The notes under the pieces: model-generated
The model's database searches: none
Told to the model about the DNA's origin: nothing
The model's input: only the letters and a program-made list of their open reading frames with translations
Source of the DNA: JBIYSM02 sp044759095
GTDB taxonomy: Bacteria > Bacillota > Bacilli > Brevibacillales > Brevibacillaceae
Direction: 5' to 3'
DNA: 44,506 nt
NCBI RefSeq assembly: GCF_044759095.2
Contig: NZ_JBIYSM020000039.1
Location: 1 to 44,506, forward strand
Position numbers and translations under genes: made by a program
In this document: one piece after another, positions 39,083-44,506 of the stretch
Layout of the letters: each line of letters begins with the position of its first letter
How positions within the stretch are numbered: the stretch's first letter is position 1

Positions 39083-39508
39083 ATGGGTGTTATGAATAAG
39101 ATTATGGGCTTTTTGGGGTTTGAAAACGAAGAGTACTTCGAGGAATCGGTTGTGGAAGAAGAACAGGACGAGCAGGAGCGCTATCCCAAGCGGACTCCCG
39201 TCTCTCGGGCAAATAATGTCGTCCCGTTCCAGGCAGCGCGCGAAAAGGAAGGCATCCGCCTGATCCTGTTTGAACCGCGTCACTACAGCGACGCACAGGA
39301 TATCGCGGACAACCTGCGTCATCGCCGTCCGGTGGTGGTGAACCTGCAGCGGGTGGATAAGGACCAGGCTAAACGGATTATCGACTTCCTCAGCGGCACG
39401 GTTTACGCCCTGAATGGCGATATTCAAAAAGTAGGCGACCATATTTTCGTCTGCACGCCGGATCATGTTGATATCCAAGGCACGATTTCCGGTGTTGTTG
39501 AGGAGTAG
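39083..39508 (+). CDS. sepF: Cell division protein SepF
   Basis: FtsZ-binding membrane anchor of 141 residues. The N-terminal amphipathic membrane helix is visible (MGVMNKIMGFLGF), followed by an acidic, flexible linker (about 16-55) and the SepF core (about 58-135: RLILFEPRHYSDAQDIADNLRHRRPVVVNLQRVDKDQAKRIIDFLSGTVYALNGDIQKVGDHIF), which polymerises into rings and binds the FtsZ tail. GGGGAGGAGG precedes ATG 39083. It supports septum formation alongside FtsA and lies 26 bp before ylmG. Confidence 0.95.
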   Translation: MGVMNKIMGFLGFENEEYFEESVVEEEQDEQERYPKRTPVSRANNVVPFQAAREKEGIRLILFEPRHYSDAQDIADNLRHRRPVVVNLQRVDKDQAKRIIDFLSGTVYALNGDIQKVGDHIFVCTPDHVDIQGTISGVVEE

Positions 39509-39533
39509 AATTTTTCACAGAGGGTGAGTCCAG

Positions 39534-39797
39534 ATGGGCTATGTCATAACCATTATCGATTTTGTTTTTACCGTCTATCAGTACATGATCATCGCGTACG
39601 TATTGATGTCGTGGGTGCCGCAAATGCGGGATACGGGCATCGGGCAACTGCTGGTACGTTTGGTGGAACCATATTTGGCGCCGTTTCGCCGCTTCATCCC
39701 GACCCTTGGCTTCATCGACATCTCCCCGATCGTTGCGCTGTTTGCCCTTCACTTTGCGCGGATCGGTCTCCTGTCGATTCTGATGAAACTGTTCTAG
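39534..39797 (+). CDS. ylmG: YggT family membrane protein YlmG
   Basis: An 87-residue membrane protein with two helices (about 4-24 and 66-86) joined by the conserved YggT segment SWVPQMRDTGIGQLLVRLVEPYLAPFRRFIPTLGFIDISPI. Family members occur beside sepF in Firmicutes and cyanobacteria and are linked to membrane or nucleoid organisation, with no known biochemical activity. GAGGGTGAG precedes ATG 39534. ylmH starts 13 bp downstream. Confidence 0.93.
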   Translation: MGYVITIIDFVFTVYQYMIIAYVLMSWVPQMRDTGIGQLLVRLVEPYLAPFRRFIPTLGFIDISPIVALFALHFARIGLLSILMKLF

Positions 39798-39809
39798 GGA
39801 CGGACGGCC

Positions 39810-40583
39810 ATGAGTATCTTTAACCATTTTCGAAAAGAAGAGCTTCCCTTTGTGGAAAGGGCGCTGGAAATGCTGACGCTGGTGGAGCGGAAGCAATCCA
39901 TGCGCCTTACTGATTTTTTGGATCCGCGTCAGTTGTCCATTTTGCAAAGCCTTTCCTCGCAGGTGCAGGATGTAACTGTATCGGCCAGCGGCGGGTACGA
40001 AGGTGCAGAGCGGGTAAGGGCTCTTTTGCATCCAGATTATTTTGTCGTGGAAGAAGCCGATTTCGGACTGACACTCCTGCACATTCAGGCGGATCAGCGC
40101 TTTCTGACCCTGCAGCACCGCGATGTGATGGGAGCGCTGTTACACGTCGGTTTGAAGCGGGAGAAGTTTGGCGACATGATCGTCGGCTCACAAGGATGCT
40201 ACGTCGTGATTGCCGCAGAGGTGGCTGACTTCGTCTGTTCCCAGGTAACGCATATCCATCGTGTGCCTGTTCGATTTGAGGCCGTCGATTGGCAGGATTT
40301 TCAACCGCCGGAAATCCGGTTTGCGGAAAAAACCGTTACCGTTCCGTCGCCGCGGGTTGATGCCGTGATTGGCGAGGTGTACAACCTGTCGCGAGCCAAG
40401 GCGCTGGTGCCGATTCGCGCAGGAAAGCTAAAGGTGAACTGGAAGATCGTAGATGATCCCGCTCATGCGCTGCAGGCAGGAGACATGATTTCCCTTGCCG
40501 GATTCGGCCGCTTTCGGATCCTGGAGGTGTCTGGGCCGACTCGCAGCGGGCGTTTGCGCATGATTGTCGGCTTGGTCACATAA
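39810..40583 (+). CDS. ylmH: S4-domain RNA-binding protein YlmH
   Basis: A 257-residue RNA-binding protein. The C-terminal S4 domain is clear (about 180-240: SPRVDAVIGEVYNLSRAKALVPIRAGKLKVNWKIVDDPAHALQAGDMISLAGFGRFRI). The N-terminal part (about 1-165) matches the YlmH-specific region, with VTVSASGGYEGAERVRALLHP and REKFGDMIVG. The Bacillus protein binds the large ribosomal subunit and has been linked to handling of stalled ribosomes. ATG 39810 follows GGGACGG. A 96-bp gap to divIVA suggests a separate start of transcription there, but I see no clear promoter. Confidence 0.93.
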   Translation: MSIFNHFRKEELPFVERALEMLTLVERKQSMRLTDFLDPRQLSILQSLSSQVQDVTVSASGGYEGAERVRALLHPDYFVVEEADFGLTLLHIQADQRFLTLQHRDVMGALLHVGLKREKFGDMIVGSQGCYVVIAAEVADFVCSQVTHIHRVPVRFEAVDWQDFQPPEIRFAEKTVTVPSPRVDAVIGEVYNLSRAKALVPIRAGKLKVNWKIVDDPAHALQAGDMISLAGFGRFRILEVSGPTRSGRLRMIVGLVT

Positions 40584-40679
40584 GATGAAAACAGACCAAA
40601 AATTTGCAATTTCCGGCAGGAAAAGCGCTATCGTTGTCGAAATCATGTTGTACGATTCTGGAAAAAGTGGGGGGTTCTC

Positions 40680-41165
40680 GTGCCTTTAACGCCATTGGAC
40701 ATACACAATAAGGAATTTAGTACGGGTTTTCGCGGCTATAACATCGATGAAGTGAACGAGTTTCTTGATCAGATCATTAAGGAGTTCGAGCTCCTGATTA
40801 AGGAAAAGAAGGATCTGGAAGAGCGTGTTGCCATGCTGAATGAGCGGGTCGACCACTACAAGAGCCTGGAGGAAAACCTCAGCAAGTCGATCCTCGTGGC
40901 GCAGGAAACGGCAGAAGATGTAAAATCGAATGCGCGGAAGGAAGCCCAGTTGATTTTGAAGGAAGCGGAGAAAAACGCCGACCGGATTGTCAACGAAGCG
41001 TTGGCCAAATCCCGCAAGATTGCAATTGAAATCGAAGAGCTGAAAAAGCGCGCATCCGTCTATCGCATGCGTTTCCGCACACTGCTGGAAGCCCAGTTGG
41101 AGATGTTGGAAAACGGCGCTTGGGACGACATTGAACAAGCGGATTCCTCTTTGGTGACGGAATAA
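40680..41165 (+). CDS. divIVA: Cell-pole and septum-site protein DivIVA
   Basis: A 161-residue coiled-coil protein that marks negatively curved membrane at the septum and poles and recruits partners for division-site control and sporulation. The N-terminal membrane-binding domain is typical (LTPLDIHNKEFSTGFRGYNIDEVNEFLDQI, with exposed Phe/Arg), followed by coiled coil 1 (about 30-62) and a long second coiled coil (about 70-140). The start is GTG 40680, seven bases after GTGGGGGG. It ends the ylm block; the ileS promoter starts 5 bp after its stop. Confidence 0.95.
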   Translation: MPLTPLDIHNKEFSTGFRGYNIDEVNEFLDQIIKEFELLIKEKKDLEERVAMLNERVDHYKSLEENLSKSILVAQETAEDVKSNARKEAQLILKEAEKNADRIVNEALAKSRKIAIEIEELKKRASVYRMRFRTLLEAQLEMLENGAWDDIEQADSSLVTE

Positions 41166-41169
41166 ACCG

Positions 41170-41199
41170 TTGACGAACCGTCAATCATGGTACTATAAT
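41170..41199 (+). promoter_or_regulatory. Sigma-A promoter of ileS
   Basis: TTGACG (41170-41175) and consensus TATAAT (41194-41199), spacer 18 bp, directly after divIVA. It starts a leader of about 330 nt that carries the T-box. Confidence 0.8.
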
Positions 41200-41239
41200 T
41201 GATTGCAAACTTTTTATGAAACATACAAGTGTAAAATCC

Positions 41240-41510
41240 TTACAACGATGAACGGGACGAGTACGTGATCAAGCACTGCCAAGAGAGCCGGGGACAGGTG
41301 GAAGCCCGGTCAGTCGCCATCACCGAAAATCACCCGGGAGTTCAATAGCCGAAAGCGGAGCTCGTTATACCTGCCGCAAGTAAGTGAGCGCGTCATTCCC
41401 GTTACGAATGAAAAAGTGACCAGACTGTAATCCGCAGATCTGTGTTCATTAGGGTGGTACCGCGGGAGCCTTCTCTCGTCCCTACAGGGATGAGTGGAGG
41501 CTTTTTTTTG
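41240..41510 (+). promoter_or_regulatory. T-box riboswitch (isoleucine) of ileS
   Basis: The leader carries the T-box elements in order: the AGTA (S-turn) at 41260-41263, the GTGAT/ATCAC helix (41265-41269 with 41319-41323), an AGAGAG-type apical motif (41282-41287), a specifier loop with the isoleucine codon ATC at 41329-41331 after GAAA, and the T-box bulge AGGGTGGTACCGCG at 41451-41464. A terminator follows. Uncharged tRNA-Ile is expected to stabilise the antiterminator and allow ileS transcription. The region 41166-41539 has no other gene. Confidence 0.95.
41468..41509 (+). terminator. T-box terminator before ileS
   Basis: GCCT...CTCGTCCCT pairs with AGGGATGAG...AGGC (loop AC) and runs into eight Ts. 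The 5' arm overlaps the antiterminator side of the T-box. Confidence 0.85.
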
Positions 41511-41539
41511 TTACTTATGAACGAGGAGTGAATCAGGCA

Positions 41540-44326
41540 ATGGACTACAGCAAAACCCTTAATCTGCCCAAAACCGATTTCCCGATGCGGGGAAATCTGC
41601 CGACACGCGAACCCGAAATACAAGCGTGGTGGGATGAACAGAACATGTATGCAAAGGTACAGGAGCGTACCAAAGGCCGACCAACCTTCATCCTGCATGA
41701 CGGTCCTCCGTACGCAAACGGCAATCTTCACATCGGCCATGCGTTGAACAAAATTCTGAAGGACTTCATCGTCCGCTACAAATCCATGGCTGGTTTCCAT
41801 GCGCCCTATGTACCGGGTTGGGATACGCACGGCTTGCCGATTGAGCAGGCGATTATCAACGCCGAGGGGCTGGACCGGCGGAATATTGAAGTAAACGACT
41901 TCCGCAAGCGCTGTGAAGAGTACGCGTGGAGCTACATTGACAAGCAGCGCAGCCAATTCAAGCGACTCGGCGTGCGCGGAGACTGGGAAAACCCGTACGT
42001 AACGCTGAAGCCTGAGTATGAAGCGCAACAGATCCGCGTATTCGGAGAAATGGCAAAGAAAGGCTATATCTACAAAGGACTGCGCTGTGTCTACTGGTCT
42101 CCTTCGTCGGAAACCGCACTGGCAGACGCGGAAATCGAGTACAAGGATAAGCGTTCGCCGTCCATTTACGTCAGCTTCCAGGTAAAAGACGGCAAAGGCA
42201 AACTGGATACGGATACTGGCGTAGTCATTTGGACCACGACTCCATGGACGATTCCGGCCAACTTGGCAATTACCCTTCACCCTGAACTCGAGTACAGTGT
42301 GGTACTTGCGGACAACCGCAAATTCTTGCTGGCGAGCGGCCTGCTTGAAGCGGCTTCAAAAGAAATTGGCTGGGAGAGCGTTGAGGTACTGGCGACCTAT
42401 GCAGGCAGCGAACTGGAAGGCGTCGTGACCCAGCATCCGTTCTACGACCGTGAGTCTCCGCTTATTCTGGGCGAACACGTGACGCTGGATGCCGGTACGG
42501 GATGCGTCCATACCGCTCCTGGACACGGGGAAGACGACTTCAACGTAGGACAGAAATACGGCCTTGGCGTATTGTGTCCGGTTGACCATGAAGGGAAAAT
42601 GACAGCCGAAGCGCCAGGTTTTGAAGGCTTGTTCTACGACGATGCCAACAAGCCGATTACGGAAAAACTGAAAGAAGTCGGTGCGCTCTTAAAACTCAGC
42701 TTTTTCACCCACTCGTACCCGCACGACTGGCGGACGAAAAAACCGGTGATTTACCGTGCGACAGAGCAATGGTTTGCTTCCATCGACGGCTTCCGCCAGC
42801 AAATGCTGGATGCGATCAAGGAAGTAAAATGGGTTCCGCACTGGGGTGAAACCCGTCTGGCCAACATGATTGCCGACCGCGGCGACTGGTGTATCTCCCG
42901 TCAACGCGTATGGGGCGTACCGATCCCGATTTTCTACTGCAAATCCTGCAACGAGCCGATCATCAATGACAAGACGATTGATCACGTGGCGGAACTGTTC
43001 CGCAAAGAAGGTTCTTCCGTTTGGTTCTCCAAAGATACGAGCGAGCTTGTACCGGCAGGCCTCACCTGCTCCAAGTGCGGACACGGCGAATTCCGCAAAG
43101 AAACAGACATCATGGACGTCTGGTTCGACTCCGGTTCCAGCCACCAAGCGGTCCTGGCAGAACGGGAAGACCTCAGCTGGCCTGCCGATCTCTATCTGGA
43201 AGGCTCAGACCAATACCGCGGCTGGTTCAACTCGTCCCTGTCCACATCCGTTGCCATACACGGCCGCGCTCCATACAAGGGTGTTTTGAGCCATGGCTTT
43301 GCACTGGACGGGGAAGGGCGAAAAATGTCCAAGTCGCTCGGCAACGTAGTCGTGCCGCAAGAAGTCATCGACAAACTGGGGGCAGACATTCTGCGCCTGT
43401 GGGTAGCATCTGTTGACTATCAGACGGACGTACGGATTTCCGATGCGATTTTGAATCAGATCGCGGAAATTTATCGCAAAATCCGCAACACCTTCCGCTT
43501 CCTGCTGGGGAACCTGGACGGATTTGATCCGAATCAGGACCGCGTCGCTTACGAGCAGTTGAGCGAACTGGACCGCTATGTGCTGGCCAAGGGGGCACAG
43601 GTGGTGAAACGGGTGCGGAAAGCATACGACGAGTATCAATTCCATACCGTATTCCACGCCGTTCACAACTTCTGCACGATCGACCTGTCGGCGTTCTATC
43701 TGGACATCTGCAAGGACCGCCTCTACGTCGAAGCTCCGTCCAGTCTCAAACGACGTGCAGCTCAGACTGTCATGTACGACTGCCTGCTCAATCTGGTGAA
43801 GCTGGTCGCTCCGATTTTGCCGCATACCGCTGATGAGGTATGGCGCTACATCCCGGGCGTGGATGAAGCAAGCGTGCAGCTGACCGACATGCCGGAAGCG
43901 AACGAGCAGCACCTGGGCTTCGCGACAGAGGCACAGAGCAAGTGGGACGCCTTCCTCGCTGTGCGGGACGAAGTCTTGAAAGCGATGGAGGAGGCGCGCC
44001 GCAACAAGGTATTCGGCAACTCCGTCGACGCGAAACTGGCCCTGTACCCGCACAACGAAGAAGTGGCCAACGTGCTTGCTTCCATGTCAGACCTTGCCGA
44101 CCTCTTTATCGTGGCACATGTCGACCTGCATAAAGCGGGGGAAACCGCACCGGAAGATGCAACCAAGCTTGAAGGCATCACAGTGCTGGTAACGGCTGCA
44201 GACGGAGTAAAATGCGAGCGCTGCCGTGTCGTCAAGACGGACGTCGGTGTACACAAAGCCCACCCGCAGATTTGCGAGCGCTGTGCGACGATTGTAGAAG
44301 AGCATTTCGCTCACGTAACCGAGTAA
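41540..44326 (+). CDS. ileS: Isoleucyl-tRNA synthetase
   Basis: Class I aminoacyl-tRNA synthetase charging tRNA-Ile, 928 residues. The catalytic HIGH motif is at 64-67 (GNLHIGHALN) and the KMSKS motif at 595-599 (EGRKMSKSLGN). The CP1 editing domain (about 190-400, with TTTPWTIPANLAI and GCVHTAPGHGEDDFNVG), an anticodon-binding domain and a C-terminal Cys4 zinc finger (CERC...CERC) are present, which is the bacterial type sensitive to mupirocin rather than the eukaryote-like resistant type. ATG 41540 follows AGGAG and matches the MDYSKTLNLPKTDFPMRG start of the family; the in-frame GTG 41528 overlaps the RBS. It is controlled by the T-box. Confidence 0.97.
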   Translation: MDYSKTLNLPKTDFPMRGNLPTREPEIQAWWDEQNMYAKVQERTKGRPTFILHDGPPYANGNLHIGHALNKILKDFIVRYKSMAGFHAPYVPGWDTHGLPIEQAIINAEGLDRRNIEVNDFRKRCEEYAWSYIDKQRSQFKRLGVRGDWENPYVTLKPEYEAQQIRVFGEMAKKGYIYKGLRCVYWSPSSETALADAEIEYKDKRSPSIYVSFQVKDGKGKLDTDTGVVIWTTTPWTIPANLAITLHPELEYSVVLADNRKFLLASGLLEAASKEIGWESVEVLATYAGSELEGVVTQHPFYDRESPLILGEHVTLDAGTGCVHTAPGHGEDDFNVGQKYGLGVLCPVDHEGKMTAEAPGFEGLFYDDANKPITEKLKEVGALLKLSFFTHSYPHDWRTKKPVIYRATEQWFASIDGFRQQMLDAIKEVKWVPHWGETRLANMIADRGDWCISRQRVWGVPIPIFYCKSCNEPIINDKTIDHVAELFRKEGSSVWFSKDTSELVPAGLTCSKCGHGEFRKETDIMDVWFDSGSSHQAVLAEREDLSWPADLYLEGSDQYRGWFNSSLSTSVAIHGRAPYKGVLSHGFALDGEGRKMSKSLGNVVVPQEVIDKLGADILRLWVASVDYQTDVRISDAILNQIAEIYRKIRNTFRFLLGNLDGFDPNQDRVAYEQLSELDRYVLAKGAQVVKRVRKAYDEYQFHTVFHAVHNFCTIDLSAFYLDICKDRLYVEAPSSLKRRAAQTVMYDCLLNLVKLVAPILPHTADEVWRYIPGVDEASVQLTDMPEANEQHLGFATEAQSKWDAFLAVRDEVLKAMEEARRNKVFGNSVDAKLALYPHNEEVANVLASMSDLADLFIVAHVDLHKAGETAPEDATKLEGITVLVTAADGVKCERCRVVKTDVGVHKAHPQICERCATIVEEHFAHVTE

Positions 44327-44386
44327 ACCGTTCAAATTGAAGATGTGCCCTGCCGAGCGCGAGCGCCTGCTTCCGTTCGATGGGTG

Positions 44387-44430
44387 AAAAGACCTCCCAT
44401 TTCTTGATTGTAGTGGGAGGTCTTTTTTTG
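44387..44430 (+). terminator. Intrinsic terminator after ileS
   Basis: AAAGACCTCCCA pairs perfectly with TGGGAGGTCTTT and is followed by a T-run. The last 75 bases of the window hold no feature I can support. Confidence 0.9.
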
Positions 44431-44506
44431 TGTATAAGCGTACTATGTCAATTAGTTTTTTCGCCCTTTTTGAGAATGGCAAACACACCTAACGTAATTT
44501 TTGTTA

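Noticed and set aside
1..44506. tRNA, rRNA, insertion sequence or prophage genes
   Set aside because: No tRNA-like cloverleaf ends, rRNA stretches, transposase or integrase motifs were seen on either strand.

Overview
The window reads as a chromosomal segment of an endospore-forming, Gram-positive member of the Bacillales, most likely Brevibacillus or a close relative in the Paenibacillaceae. The evidence is the Bacillus-type division and cell wall (dcw) cluster with spoVD, spoVE, spoIIGA, sigE and sigG, the bacillithiol gene bshC, a T-box in front of ileS, moderately GC-rich codon use, and a secreted protein with S-layer homology (SLH) domains. The genus is inference; the order-level placement is firm.

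Layout. (1) 1-3961: panE, a DUF3397 membrane protein, an XRE/cupin regulator and bshC. (2) 4068-13612: an accessory block between bshC and mraZ, which are close neighbours in Bacillus subtilis. It holds a DUF4367-like hypothetical, a 58-residue membrane protein, an MBOAT O-acyltransferase with an SGNH-type partner, an SLH-domain protein, a structured intergenic region, an APC permease with a divergent LysR regulator, and a yrrT-type methyltransferase next to S-adenosylhomocysteine hydrolase. (3) 13685-34122: the dcw cluster, mraZ-rsmH-ftsL-pbpB-spoVD-murE-mraY-murD-spoVE-murG-murB-murA-divIB-ylxW-ylxX-sbp-ftsA-ftsZ. It makes the lipid-linked peptidoglycan precursor (MurE, MraY, MurD, MurG, MurB, MurA), polymerises septal and spore cortex wall (PbpB, SpoVD, SpoVE) and builds the divisome (FtsL, DivIB, FtsA, FtsZ). 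murF and murC are absent here. (4) 34360-37045: spoIIGA-sigE-sigG, the early mother-cell and late forespore sigma factors. (5) 37146-44430: ylmC-ylmD-ylmE-sepF-ylmG-ylmH-divIVA, then the T-box controlled ileS.

Regulatory signals that can be read directly include AAGTGG direct repeats at a 10-bp period in front of mraZ (probable MraZ autoregulatory site), a spoIIG-type promoter with a 22-bp spacer, a sigma-F/G-like promoter in front of sigG, a sigma-H-like promoter in front of ftsA, a T-box with an AUC specifier, and many intrinsic terminators, one of them inside the dcw cluster between ftsL and pbpB.

The least explained items are a 66-bp tandem repeat upstream of spoVD with a diverged single copy upstream of mraY; a structured region with mutually exclusive pairings after the SLH gene; and the MBOAT/SGNH/SLH gene set, which could be a surface-polymer O-acylation system linked to S-layer anchoring. 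All functions are read from sequence motifs and family knowledge; no database search was possible.
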